Shown here in pieces: positions 8,566 to 16,756 of a DNA stretch of 44,931 nt. Position numbers and translations under genes: made by a program. The stretch covers positions 1-44,931 of the forward strand of contig NZ_JAKHEX010000019.1 of NCBI RefSeq assembly GCF_023130475.1. Direction: 5' to 3'. Under the pieces are notes generated by a model. It was not told the DNA's origin, ran no database searches, and was given only the letters and a program-made list of their open reading frames with translations. The stretch's first letter is position 1. The number at the start of each line of letters is the position of its first letter. The stretch comes from Aciditerrimonas ferrireducens (GTDB taxonomy: Bacteria > Actinomycetota > Acidimicrobiia > Acidimicrobiales > UBA8190).

Positions 8566-9558
8566 GTGCTCCCGGCGAGGCGATCCACGGGCGCACCAGG
8601 CCTCCGAGGCGGCGGGCGTCGGGGGGCGCTGGCCCGCCTGGCCGCTGGCGAGACCCTGACCTGGCGAGGGTGTCGGCTGCGGGCCCGTTGGTGCTTCGAC
8701 GGGGTGCCTCTCATTGTCGAGGCCGAGCAATGCCCTCGTCCCTCGGCCAGCTGCCCCGGCACGAGCGGGCCGGCCGAGGCGGGCTGCGCCGTGGTGCCCT
8801 GCCGGCGGGGTCGGCTGGCCCGCCAGCTGGCCCTCGGGCTGCAGCAGCTGCTCCTGGACCCGGCGTTGCCGACCGACGTGGCCGCTTCGGCCCTGACCCA
8901 GCTGGCGCGTTCGCCCGAGCCTTGGGCCCGGGTCGACGCCGCCCGGGACCCGCGCTGCCCGCCCCCGGTGGTGGCCGGGTTGGCTCGCGACTGGTGGTGG
9001 GAGGTGCGAGCCGCGGTGGCCTCCCGGCCGGGCCTGCCCTCTCCGTTGGCCTTCGCGTTGGCCCGGGACCGTAGCGAGTGGGTCCGGCGGGCCCTGGCCG
9101 AGAACGCCGATGCCGACCCCGAGGCCTTGGACCTCCTGCGGGACGACCCGAGCTTCGGGGTGCGCGACGCTGTCGCTGAGCACCCCCGGGCCCTTGCCCG
9201 GACTCTCCGGGCCATGGTGCACGACCCCGCTTGGGAGGTGCGCCGGAGCCTGGCGAAGCGCCGGGAGGTCCCGACGGAGGTGCTCGAGGAGCTCCGCCTG
9301 GATCCGGAGCACTGGGTCCGGTTCTTCGTGGCCTGCCACCCGGCCACCCCGGCTTGGGTGCGCGCCGAGCTCGCCCGGGACCCCCGGCCGAGCGTCCGAA
9401 TGGTCGCCGAGCGTGCCGGCGAGCGGGCGCGGCGGATGGCCCTCACCTTGGGCCGGGGCCTCGAGGGACCCGGGGCCGCCCTGCCCGAGGGCCCGGCGTC
9501 GGGACCGGGTCCGTGCGGGGGGGACCCACCGGGCGGTCGACGAACGCGTCGACCCTGA
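8566..9558 (+). CDS. LRV (leucine-rich variant) repeat protein with N-terminal Cys cluster, probable Fe-S protein
   Basis: A 330-residue protein in two parts. Residues about 30-85 hold six cysteines (36, 43, 56, 63, 74, 79). Residues 113-294 are seven consecutive repeats of exactly 26 residues, pattern LxxDPxxxVRxAVAxxPxxPxxxLxx, which build alternating alpha/3-10 helices in the known LRV fold. A Cys-rich N-terminus ahead of LRV repeats matches the Azotobacter LRV protein, which binds a 4Fe-4S cluster there (LRV_FeS). The role of the family is unknown; the repeat surface suggests protein or nucleic-acid binding. GTG start 6 nt after the permease stop suggests co-transcription. The N-terminal 28 residues are low-complexity and the true start could be later. 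Confidence 0.72.
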   Translation: MLPARRSTGAPGLRGGGRRGALARLAAGETLTWRGCRLRARWCFDGVPLIVEAEQCPRPSASCPGTSGPAEAGCAVVPCRRGRLARQLALGLQQLLLDPALPTDVAASALTQLARSPEPWARVDAARDPRCPPPVVAGLARDWWWEVRAAVASRPGLPSPLAFALARDRSEWVRRALAENADADPEALDLLRDDPSFGVRDAVAEHPRALARTLRAMVHDPAWEVRRSLAKRREVPTEVLEELRLDPEHWVRFFVACHPATPAWVRAELARDPRPSVRMVAERAGERARRMALTLGRGLEGPGAALPEGPASGPGPCGGDPPGGRRTRRP

Positions 9559-9638
9559 CGCGGGGAGATCACCGAAGGTTCTTCCGTTCGTCGCCGAACT
9601 GCCACGGACCGGTCACCTGGGCTCGGCAGATTCGGACC

Positions 9639-10457
9639 ATGACCCGACTGACGGATGCGTCGACCGACGCCCCGGCTGGCGCCGGGACGCTGCCCCACCC
9701 GCCCCTGCCGCGGTGGGTGGCCCTCGAAGGGGCCTGCAACGTGCGGGACCTCGGCGGCTACCCGACCCGAGACGGCAGCCAGGTTCGCCGGGGCCTGCTC
9801 TACCGGGGCGACAGCCCCCACCGGGTGGCCGGGGAGGACATCGCCATCCTCCGGGCCCTCGGCATCACGACGGTCGTCGACCTGCGTCGCGAGGACGAGG
9901 TGACACGGCAGGGCCGCGGTCCGGTCGCCGAGTGGGCCGAGGTGGTCCTCCACCTGCCCCTGCCCCAGCAGCCAGCCGGGTCGCCGAGCAGCCCGACGGC
10001 CGGTGTCCCCGAAGACCTCGGCGACCTCTACCGGGCCTACCTCGAGCACGCCGGCCGGGAACTGGCTCTCCTGGTCGGGGTGCTCGCCAAGCCCCGGGCC
10101 CTGCCGGCCCTGGTCCACTGCTTCGCCGGCAAGGACCGGACCGGGCTGGTCTCGGCCCTCGTGCTCTCGGTCCTCGGGGTCGACGAGGAGCTCGTGGCCG
10201 CCGACTACGCGGCGAGCGCCCTGGTCCGGGACCGCTTCTTGGACTTGGCCGGCGCGGAGCTCGTCGGGCCGGGCGCCGACCCGAGCAGCCTGGACCGCGA
10301 CGACCCCCGGCTGGACGCCGACCCCGGGGTCATGCTCGAGCTCCTCGCCTGGCTGACCGACCGCTACGGCGGTCCCGAGGCCTACCTCCGTGCCGCCGGC
10401 GCCAGCCCCGAGGACCTCGCTGCCTTGCGGGCACGTCTGGTGGCGCCGACCGCCTGA
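9639..10457 (+). CDS. Tyrosine/serine protein phosphatase (Y_phosphatase3, MptpB-like)
   Basis: A 272-residue phosphatase. NVRDLGGYPTRDG near the N-terminus is the conserved substrate-side block of this family, and HCFAGKDRTG is the catalytic P-loop (C-x5-R) with the cysteine nucleophile, phosphate-binding arginine and the KDR signature of MptpB-type enzymes, some of which also act on phosphoinositides. I start at ATG 9639; the frame is open much further upstream but that part overlaps the LRV gene. CAGATT lies 6 nt before this ATG, a weak version of the leaderless promoter. Substrate unknown; a secreted role as in pathogens is not implied. Confidence 0.82.
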   Translation: MTRLTDASTDAPAGAGTLPHPPLPRWVALEGACNVRDLGGYPTRDGSQVRRGLLYRGDSPHRVAGEDIAILRALGITTVVDLRREDEVTRQGRGPVAEWAEVVLHLPLPQQPAGSPSSPTAGVPEDLGDLYRAYLEHAGRELALLVGVLAKPRALPALVHCFAGKDRTGLVSALVLSVLGVDEELVAADYAASALVRDRFLDLAGAELVGPGADPSSLDRDDPRLDADPGVMLELLAWLTDRYGGPEAYLRAAGASPEDLAALRARLVAPTA

Positions 10458-10503
10458 GCACGTTCCTGTCCCGACCCGACGATCCCCATCGAAGGAGGCA
10501 CGC

Positions 10504-11919
10504 GTGTCGACCCGGACCATCTTCGCCGCCCAGGACCAGGCCCGAACCGGGCGGTTCCACCTCCGGACCATGTTCACCACCGGCATGGGCGTCTTCAGCG
10601 ACGGCTACAGCCTCTCCTCCATCGCCATCGTCCTGCCCCTCGTCCTCGCCAGCTTCGGCCGGCACTCCCTCACCGGCATCCAGTCCTCGCTCCTCACCGG
10701 CTCGGCCCTCGCCGGCATGGCCCTCGGCGCGCTGGTCTTCGGGGTGCTCGGGAACCGAGGCCGGAAGCGCTACTACGGCATCGACGTCGTCGTCATGGCC
10801 GTCACCGCCCTGGCCCAGGCCTTCGTGCCCGACGTCGCCTGGCTCATCGCCGTCCGGTTCCTCTTCGGCATCGGGGCGGGCGCCGACTACGTGCTCTCGC
10901 CCACCATCCTCGGTGAGCACGCCAACGTCCGGGACCGGGGCAAGCTCATGCTCATCGGCTTCGGGGTCAGCTGGGTGACCGGCGCGGCCCTGGCCGGCGT
11001 GGTCGACCTGCTCTGCCACGCCGCTGGCCTCTCCGGCGGGGACACCTGGCGGATCGTCCTGGCCTTCGGGGCCCTGCCGGCCCTCACCGTCGTCTACCTC
11101 CGGCGCCGCCTGCCCGAGACGGCCCGCTTCCTGGCCCGGGTGCGGGGCGACGCCGCGGCGACCGCCGCGGTGCTGGCCGAGGTGCACGCCGAGGAGCAGG
11201 TGCGCCGCGACCTGGCCGGGGTCCGGCTGGTGGACCGCCGGAGCGTCCTGCACTACCTGGCCCGGAACCGCCAGGCCATCGTGACCTCCTGCGTCCTCTG
11301 GTTCCTCTTCGACGTGATCGGCTACTCGAGCGGTCTCTACGGTCCCACCCTCATCGCCAAGGGCCTGGGACTGAGCCCTGAGGTCTTCACCCTGGTCACC
11401 TACGCCGCCTTCTCCATCCCCGCCCTGCTCCTGGCAGCGGCCATCGTCGACAAGCGGGGCCGGCGCCGCATGACCGCCCAGTGGTCGGTGGCCGCGGCCC
11501 TGGCCCTCGTGGCCTTCGGGGCCTACAAGGACGCCGTCGGGATCATGGCGCCCGGGGTCGCCCTCGTCCTCCTCGGCCTCTTCACCGTGACCGGCGGCGT
11601 GGCCAACGCGGTGCCGACCTCCGGCATGAACGGGGTCGAGCTCACGCCCACGAAGGCCCGCACGGTGGTCCAGGGCATCACCGTGGCCTCGGGCCGGGCC
11701 GGGGCGACCATCGCCGCCTTCGTCTTCCCGGCCCTCTTCGCCCACCTCGGCGAGTCCGTCGCCATCTACTTCCTCGCGGCGGTCACGGCGGTCGCGGCGG
11801 CAGTGGCCTGGGCGACCCTCCCCGAGGCGGCCGGGCGGAGCCTCGAGGCGGCCAGCGACGAGGAGCTCGAGGGGGCCACGACCGCGCCGTCCCCGACCCC
11901 GACCGAGACGGCAGCGTGA
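10504..11919 (+). CDS. MFS transporter (metabolite/phosphate:H+ symporter-like)
   Basis: A 471-residue major facilitator with about 12 membrane segments. The loop between helices 2 and 3 has GVLGNRGRKRYY (MFS motif A), helix 4 has RFLFGIGAGADYVLSPTILGE, and the central loop is short and charged (RRRLPETARFLARV, resembling the PESPR-like motif of sugar/metabolite porters). The ADYxLSxxxxxE block resembles phosphate or aromatic-acid symporters of the metabolite:H+ symporter group. GTG 10504 is chosen because AAGGAGG lies 8 nt upstream; an in-frame extension upstream overlaps the phosphatase and lacks a Shine-Dalgarno. Substrate not determinable. Confidence 0.85.
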   Translation: MSTRTIFAAQDQARTGRFHLRTMFTTGMGVFSDGYSLSSIAIVLPLVLASFGRHSLTGIQSSLLTGSALAGMALGALVFGVLGNRGRKRYYGIDVVVMAVTALAQAFVPDVAWLIAVRFLFGIGAGADYVLSPTILGEHANVRDRGKLMLIGFGVSWVTGAALAGVVDLLCHAAGLSGGDTWRIVLAFGALPALTVVYLRRRLPETARFLARVRGDAAATAAVLAEVHAEEQVRRDLAGVRLVDRRSVLHYLARNRQAIVTSCVLWFLFDVIGYSSGLYGPTLIAKGLGLSPEVFTLVTYAAFSIPALLLAAAIVDKRGRRRMTAQWSVAAALALVAFGAYKDAVGIMAPGVALVLLGLFTVTGGVANAVPTSGMNGVELTPTKARTVVQGITVASGRAGATIAAFVFPALFAHLGESVAIYFLAAVTAVAAAVAWATLPEAAGRSLEAASDEELEGATTAPSPTPTETAA

Positions 11920-11947
11920 GGGTTTCGGGGCCCGGGACCAGCGGTCC

Positions 11948-11953
11948 TAGGCT
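11948..11953 (+). promoter_or_regulatory. Candidate -10 box TAGGCT, leaderless
   Basis: TAGGCT is followed by 6 nt and the GTG at 11960; no Shine-Dalgarno. Confidence 0.45.
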
Positions 11954-11959
11954 CGTCGT

Positions 11960-12580
11960 GTGGACCGGCAGCGCTCCCCGGGCGCTGATCGACGAGCGGA
12001 CGCCACGGCGGGGGTGGCGAGCGAGCGGGTGCTGCTCGTCGACGCGGCCAACGTCGTCGGCAGCCGACCAACGGGATGGTGGCGGGACCGGGTCGGGGCG
12101 GCCCGGCGGCTCCTGGCCGAGTTGCAGACTGCCCTGGCCGAGGGGCGCCTCGGGGACCCGACCGTCGTCGTCCTGGAGGGCGCGGCCCGGGCGGCCCAGG
12201 GAACGGGCGATCCGGCCGACGACGGAGCGCCCGCCGGAGACGACGACCCTGGCGGGGCCCCGAACCTCTGGGTGGTCTCGGCCCCGGGCAGCGGGGACGA
12301 CCTGCTCGTCCGCTTGACCTCGGTGGCGTGCCGGCAGGGGTGCAGGGGCCTGGTCGACACCCTGGTCGCCCTTGGCGGCCGGCCGTGCTCGACACGGTGG
12401 GCAGACTCGACACGGTGGGCAGGCCGGCCCGAGCGGCCCGTCTCGGAGGACCGCAGGGGCCTGGCAGCCGTGGTGGTGACCGCCGACCGGGGACTTCGGG
12501 CCCGGGTGCTGGCCGCTGGTGGCGAGGTCCGGAGCCCAGGGTGGCTCATGGGGCAGCTGGCCTCGTCGCCCGGCCAGTGA
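11960..12580 (+). CDS. NYN/PIN-like domain protein, putative ribonuclease
   Basis: A 206-residue protein with VLLVDAANVVGS (24-35), the first acidic strand of NYN/PIN-like nucleases; SAPGSGDDLLV and VVVTADRGLRARV supply further conserved acidic positions, and the end (GWLMGQL) matches the usual close of this small actinobacterial family. Expected activity is metal-dependent RNA cleavage. An 18-bp tandem duplication (12388-12423) inserts STRWAD/STRWAG ahead of the ADRG strand; it is in frame, so probably tolerated. The first 20 residues are variable and a GTG near 12018 is an alternative start, but GTG 11960 fits the leaderless promoter. Convergent with the ERCC4-domain gene. Confidence 0.68.
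   Translation: MDRQRSPGADRRADATAGVASERVLLVDAANVVGSRPTGWWRDRVGAARRLLAELQTALAEGRLGDPTVVVLEGAARAAQGTGDPADDGAPAGDDDPGGAPNLWVVSAPGSGDDLLVRLTSVACRQGCRGLVDTLVALGGRPCSTRWADSTRWAGRPERPVSEDRRGLAAVVVTADRGLRARVLAAGGEVRSPGWLMGQLASSPGQ
12388..12423 (+). repeat. In-frame 18-bp tandem duplication inside the NYN/PIN-like gene
   Basis: Two adjacent copies of CTCGACACGGTGGGCAGA/G differ at one base (17/18) and encode STRWAD and STRWAG. Looks like a recent slippage duplication. Confidence 0.85.
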
Positions 12581-12605
12581 GCGGGCCGCCCCGCCGGCCC
12601 GCTCA
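12578..12605. terminator. Strong bidirectional hairpin spanning two convergent stop codons
   Basis: TGAGCGGGCC (12578-12587) pairs perfectly with GGCCCGCTCA (12596-12605), 10 bp with an 8-nt GC loop. The first three bases are the stop of the NYN gene and the last three are the stop of the ERCC4 gene on the other strand. No U-tract on either side. Confidence 0.65.
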
Positions 12606-13445
12606 GGGCTGTGGTGCCGGGGGGTCGAGCAGCTGGTCCGCCCAGATTCGTTCCTCGCCGTGGCGGAGGCAGGCCGCGAGAAACCGGTAAGTCCACTCCT
12701 CGGCCAGCTTGCGGTTGTCGCACCAGACCAGCGGCACCGTCGGCCAGCGCACGGCCACCTCGGCCAGGCCATCGGCCACCTGGCCCGGGCGGAGGTGCTC
12801 GAGCGCGAACACCTTGGCCCAACGGTCCTCGACCACCAGCGCCGCCCGAGGCTGCGCGGCGAGCTCGGCGAGCTGGTAGCGCAGGCGCCCGCTGGTGAGG
12901 CTGCCGACCAGATCCGCCAGGGACTTGCGCTCCACCACCCCGACGAGGCCCCGGTCGTCGGCGACGGCGTAGTCACCGCAGGGCAGGGCCTGGCGCCGAG
13001 TCGCCACCCGGTCCCCCTGGGCGGCGAAGCGGTAGGGGTACCGCTCGCGGGTATCGACGAGGACGGTCAGCTCCGGGAGTCCTTGTGCCCGGGCCCGAGG
13101 CACCCGCACCCCGGGACGAGACTGCCTGGTGGTCCGAGGAGCCTGCCAGAACACGACCTGGCGACCCCGGGCCCGGGTGACCACCAGCTGGGAGCGCTGT
13201 TCCCGACGCCGGTCGGCCACGAGGTCGATGGCCGCGCCCCGCCGAGTGCAGGCCTTCAGCGGGACCCGCTCGAGGATCTCGGGCTCGGCCGGCCAGTCCT
13301 CGAGCGGCACCGGATGGCAGTACACCGCCGTGGTCCGGGGCCAGGGTTCCCGGGCCCGAAAGACCTTGCCCCCCTCGAGGGGCACGAGCAGCAGGTAGGG
13401 CAGTCGACTGGCCGGGTCCGGGTTCCGGGCCACGAGCAACTCCAC
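12603..13445 (-). CDS. ERCC4-type nuclease domain protein
   Basis: A 280-residue protein whose C-terminal half is an ERCC4 (XPF/Mus81-like) nuclease fold: VLVDTRER (128-135), the strand LPCGDYAV (154-161) and the catalytic VERKSLAD (171-178), which satisfies the ERKx3D active-site motif. The first 120 residues are an uncharacterised basic domain. Eukaryotic and archaeal members cut branched DNA; the role of such actinobacterial single-domain forms is unclear, probably DNA repair. GTG start at 13445 is divergent from the DUF3048 gene, 46 bp apart. Full active site retained. Confidence 0.82.
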   Translation of the reverse strand: MELLVARNPDPASRLPYLLLVPLEGGKVFRAREPWPRTTAVYCHPVPLEDWPAEPEILERVPLKACTRRGAAIDLVADRRREQRSQLVVTRARGRQVVFWQAPRTTRQSRPGVRVPRARAQGLPELTVLVDTRERYPYRFAAQGDRVATRRQALPCGDYAVADDRGLVGVVERKSLADLVGSLTSGRLRYQLAELAAQPRAALVVEDRWAKVFALEHLRPGQVADGLAEVAVRWPTVPLVWCDNRKLAEEWTYRFLAACLRHGEERIWADQLLDPPAPQP

Positions 13446-13479
13446 CTCGGCAGTCTGCTGCAGCGCCGCGTCGGCCGTC

Positions 13480-13485
13480 TATCGT
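13480..13485 (+). promoter_or_regulatory. Candidate -10 box TATCGT, leaderless
   Basis: TATCGT is followed by 6 nt and GTG 13492; no Shine-Dalgarno. Confidence 0.5.
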
Positions 13486-13491
13486 GGACCG

Positions 13492-14625
13492 GTGCCCTCG
13501 CCGCCCTCGCCGGGGCCACGTGCCCGGCACGCCGGTCCCCGTCACGCCCGGCCTCGCCGAAAGCGACGGCCGGCCCTGCACCTCGGCTTGGCGTTCCTCG
13601 GTGCGCTCGTCCTGGCCTCCGTCGGCCTGGGCGTGGCCAGCGGCCGCCTCACCGCCCCGCTGGCCCCGCCTCCGCGGGCCCCGTCGGCTGGGTCCTCGGC
13701 GTCGGCTGTGGCGGCCAGCGGACCCCGGTGTCCCCTGAGCGACGAACCGGCACCCGGGGGTGTCGTGCCGGCCCGGCCCGCCCTGGCCATCAAGGTCGGC
13801 AACAACCCCTCTGCTCGGCCCCAGAGCGGGCTGAGCGAGGCGGACATCGTCTACGAGGAGCCCATCGAAGGGGCCATCACCCGGCTGCTCGCCGTCTTCC
13901 AGTGCCACGGCGCACCCCAGGTCGGTCCGGTCCGCTCCACCCGCTGGATCGACGTCCAGCTCCTCGAGCAGTTCGGCCACCCCGTCTTCGGGTTCGCCGG
14001 CGGCATCGACCCCGACGAAGCCCTCGTGCGCGACTCGCCGGTGGTCGACGCGAACTTCCTGCGGGACTACGACCTCTACTACCGAACCGACACCCGCCTG
14101 GCGCCGAACAACCTCTACGTGGCCACCGCCAGCCTCTGGGGCCTGGACGACGCCAGGACCCCGCCCGCCCCGGTCTTCAGCTTCAGCACGAGCCTCCCCA
14201 AGGGCCTCGGGGCGACGCCGACCGCCAGCGCCACCTTGACCTGGAGCTCCATCTACGACGTCACCTGGACCTGGGACCCTCCTGCTGAGAGCTGGCTCCG
14301 GACGGTGAACGGGACCGCGGACCTCGAGACCAGCGGCCGGCAGCTCCAGGCGGCCAACGTCGTGATCCTGCGGGTCAAGACCGTGCCGGGCCCCTACTCG
14401 GAGGACGCCGAGGGGGACGTCGGGGTCCACAGCATCACCGTCGGCGAGGGCCCCTTGACCGTGCTGCGCAACGGGGTCGCTATCCACGGGATCTGGCAGC
14501 GCGGCAGCATCCAAGAACCGATCCGTCTGCTCAGCGCCGCGGGGACCACGATCCCCCTCGCGCCCGGGCCCACCTGGGTCGAGTTGCTGCCCGTCGCCGG
14601 GCAGCTCCAGCTCGCCGGGGGCTGA
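13492..14625 (+). CDS. DUF3048 (YerB-like) membrane-anchored extracytoplasmic protein
   Basis: A 377-residue protein with a very basic N-terminus (1-27), one hydrophobic segment at about 28-50 that should serve as signal anchor, and then the DUF3048 region: ALAIKVGNNPSARPQSGL, DIVYEEPIEGAITRLLAVF and VGPVRSTRWIDVQLL are the recognisable conserved blocks. The C-terminal half (TWTWDP, TVLRNGVAIHGIWQR) matches the second YerB domain. It should act outside the membrane; function in the family is not established, perhaps cell envelope. Start GTG fits the leaderless promoter. The DUF488 gene follows after 4 nt, suggesting co-transcription. Confidence 0.82.
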   Translation: MPSPPSPGPRARHAGPRHARPRRKRRPALHLGLAFLGALVLASVGLGVASGRLTAPLAPPPRAPSAGSSASAVAASGPRCPLSDEPAPGGVVPARPALAIKVGNNPSARPQSGLSEADIVYEEPIEGAITRLLAVFQCHGAPQVGPVRSTRWIDVQLLEQFGHPVFGFAGGIDPDEALVRDSPVVDANFLRDYDLYYRTDTRLAPNNLYVATASLWGLDDARTPPAPVFSFSTSLPKGLGATPTASATLTWSSIYDVTWTWDPPAESWLRTVNGTADLETSGRQLQAANVVILRVKTVPGPYSEDAEGDVGVHSITVGEGPLTVLRNGVAIHGIWQRGSIQEPIRLLSAAGTTIPLAPGPTWVELLPVAGQLQLAGG

Positions 14626-14629
14626 GCCG

Positions 14630-15031
14630 GTGGCGCCCCGAGCCGACCGACCGGTGGCGGTCGTCGCCGTCCGCCTCCACGGTGACCCCGGTCGCCAGCC
14701 CGGTGACCACCGGGTCCTGGTGGACCGGCTGTGGCCTCGCGGGGTGCGGCGGGCCGCCCTGGACCTCGACGAGTGGGCCAAGGACCTCGCGCCGAGCACC
14801 GAGCTGCGACGGTGGTACGGCCACGAGCCCGAGCGCTTCGCCGCGTTCGCCGACCGCTACCGGGCCGAGCTGGCCGCGCCCGAGCAGGTGGCCCGCTGCG
14901 GGGCCCTCCTGGCCCGGGCCGCGGGTCGACGGCTGGTGCTCTTGACCGCCACCCGGGACCTCGAGCGCTCGGCGGCGTGGGTCCTGCGGGAGGTGCTCGA
15001 GGCCTGGCCGCCTGAGGGCCCCCCGCCCTGA
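14630..15031 (+). CDS. DUF488 (YeaO-like) protein
   Basis: A 133-residue cytoplasmic protein with the diagnostic block VLVDRLWPRGVRR (28-40) followed by LDLDEWAKDLAPSTELRRWYGHEPERF. DUF488 proteins are widespread and uncharacterised. GTG start lies 4 nt after the DUF3048 stop. Two 13-bp copies of CCTGAGGGCCCCC (15011-15023, 15027-15039) flank and include its stop codon. Confidence 0.85.
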   Translation: MAPRADRPVAVVAVRLHGDPGRQPGDHRVLVDRLWPRGVRRAALDLDEWAKDLAPSTELRRWYGHEPERFAAFADRYRAELAAPEQVARCGALLARAAGRRLVLLTATRDLERSAAWVLREVLEAWPPEGPPP

Positions 15032-15051
15032 GGGCCCCCAGCCGACGACCT

Positions 15052-16509
15052 TCAGCGCTCCCCGGCTTCGTCCTGCTCGTCGTAGGTGTAGGTGTAGGGG
15101 TTCTCGAGCACCCGGGTGGTCGGGATCTCGGGGTGCATGCCCTCGTGCCAGGCCTCGGCGCCGAGCGTCCGCTCGAGGTGGGCGACGCCCTCCTCGACCA
15201 GCCGGCGTAGGCGGGCCCAGTCGACGTCGACGAGCTCCCCGGCCCACTTCACCACCCGCCCCTTGGCCAGGACCAGCTCCACGTCGGCCCGCTGGGCCTG
15301 GAAGGCCAGGTGGCCGTAGGGGTTCAGGATCGGCAGCATGGCCGGGGAACGGGGGTTCCGGACCAGGACCACGTCGGCCGCCTTGCCCGGTTCCAGGCTG
15401 CCGGTCTCGGCGTCCAGCCCGAGCGCCCGGGCCCCGCCGATGGTGGCCATGGCGACCACGTGCTCGGCCCGGAGCGAGCAGTGGGTCAGGGTCTCGCCCC
15501 GCTCGTGGTGCTCGAGGTGCTCCATGGCCCGGTCGGCCCCCAAGGTGGCCCGCATGGCCGAGAAGAGGTCGCCACTCCACCAGACACTGGTGTCGTTGGA
15601 GAGCGAGCCGGGGATCCCGTACTGCCGGAGCCGGTAGGTCGTGGGATAGCCCTGGCCGGCGCTCTCCTCGCTCTCGGTCGCCACCGACACCGTGCCGCCG
15701 GTCGCCGCGATGCGGTGGTAGGAGTCCGGCTGGAGGGTGGCGGCGTGGACGTAGGTGGTGCCGGGGGTCATGAAGCCGTGCTCGTGCATCAGCCGGATGC
15801 CCTCGTCGTTCGTGGCGCCCCAGACCCCGGCGTGGGTCGTGACCCGGATCCCGAGCTCCCGGGCGACCTCGAAGGCGGCCCGCTCCGGGAACGCCGGGTC
15901 CCCGGGCACGTCGAAGGCCAGCTGCGGGACCACCTTGCCTCCGGGTCGGCCGAGGAGGCGGCGGAGGAACTGCTGGACCTCCGGGCTGGTCGCCCACTCC
16001 CAGGGGCCCTGCTGGATGTTGCCGTAGGCCAGCACGTAACGGCCCGGGGCCTCGTCGAGCGCGGCGAGAGCTGCCTCCGCGTGGGCCACGCTCTGGAGGC
16101 CGTGGGACCAGTCGACCGTGGTGGTCACCCCGGCGTCGATGGCCTCGAGAGCGCCGAGGAGGTTCCCGGCGAAGACCTCCTCGGGCCGAAAGGCCTTGCC
16201 CCACTCGAGGTAGTACCAGACGAAGTACTGGGTGAGGGTCCAGTCGGCCCCGTAGCCCCGCATGAGGGTCTGCCAGAGGTGCCGGTGGGTGTCGATCATG
16301 CCGGGCAGCACGATGCCCCCCTGGGCGTCCACCACGAAGGCGTCCCCCGGGGCGGCCAGGCCCTGGCCGACCGCCTCGATCCGTTCGCCCCGCACCAGGA
16401 CGTCGCCGCCCTGGAGGACTCGTCGGTCCTGGTCCATGCAGAGGACCGTCCCGCCCCGCAGCAGGATCGGCTGACCAGGTTGCGGCCTGAGCCCTGTCGA
16501 CGTCGTCAC
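15052..16509 (-). CDS. Amidohydrolase family protein (COG0402: deaminase/chlorohydrolase-like)
   Basis: A 485-residue metal-dependent hydrolase. GMIDTHRHLWQ (70-80) supplies the HxH ligands (His75, His77), HAGVWG gives the next histidine, and LSNDTSVWW gives the catalytic/metal aspartate region. The overall pattern is that of guanine/cytosine deaminases, SAH deaminases and the triazine hydrolases, which remove amino or chloro groups from N-heterocycles; exact substrate unknown. GTG start has GGGGGTGGG upstream. It is divergent from iclR, sharing a 247-bp region with repeated GGACAG elements, and next to a CoA-transferase/lyase/dioxygenase set, so it probably belongs to the same catabolic system. 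Confidence 0.78.
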   Translation of the reverse strand: MTTSTGLRPQPGQPILLRGGTVLCMDQDRRVLQGGDVLVRGERIEAVGQGLAAPGDAFVVDAQGGIVLPGMIDTHRHLWQTLMRGYGADWTLTQYFVWYYLEWGKAFRPEEVFAGNLLGALEAIDAGVTTTVDWSHGLQSVAHAEAALAALDEAPGRYVLAYGNIQQGPWEWATSPEVQQFLRRLLGRPGGKVVPQLAFDVPGDPAFPERAAFEVARELGIRVTTHAGVWGATNDEGIRLMHEHGFMTPGTTYVHAATLQPDSYHRIAATGGTVSVATESEESAGQGYPTTYRLRQYGIPGSLSNDTSVWWSGDLFSAMRATLGADRAMEHLEHHERGETLTHCSLRAEHVVAMATIGGARALGLDAETGSLEPGKAADVVLVRNPRSPAMLPILNPYGHLAFQAQRADVELVLAKGRVVKWAGELVDVDWARLRRLVEEGVAHLERTLGAEAWHEGMHPEIPTTRVLENPYTYTYDEQDEAGER

Positions 16510-16605
16510 GGTCCCACCCCCTTTGTCGCCGACCCCTTCGCGGGCCGGTTCCCTCCACCGGTCGCCGCCACACCGACCCTGCGTCGCGGACGACGGCCAA
16601 AACCT

Positions 16606-16745
16606 CGGACAGTTGTCCGCTCGATGGACAGCAGCAGGCTAGAGCGCGGGCGGCGAGGAGGCAACGGCAGGCCCCTGCCCGCTCGCTCGTGGTCCGGGTC
16701 CTCGGCCCTACACTGCGCTGTCCGCCCGTTCGGTCCCGAGGACAG
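16606..16745. promoter_or_regulatory. Operator candidates: repeated GGACAG/CTGTCC elements between the amidohydrolase gene and iclR
   Basis: A dyad CGGACA-GT-TGTCCG lies at 16606-16619. Further copies of the same hexamer are GGACAG at 16626-16631, CTGTCC at 16718-16723 and GGACAG at 16740-16745; the last two form an inverted pair with a 16-nt spacer, flanking the probable transcription start of iclR (TACACT at 16709-16714). Likely binding sites of the adjacent IclR protein (inference). Confidence 0.5.
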
Positions 16746-16756
16746 CCTGGAGGGCC

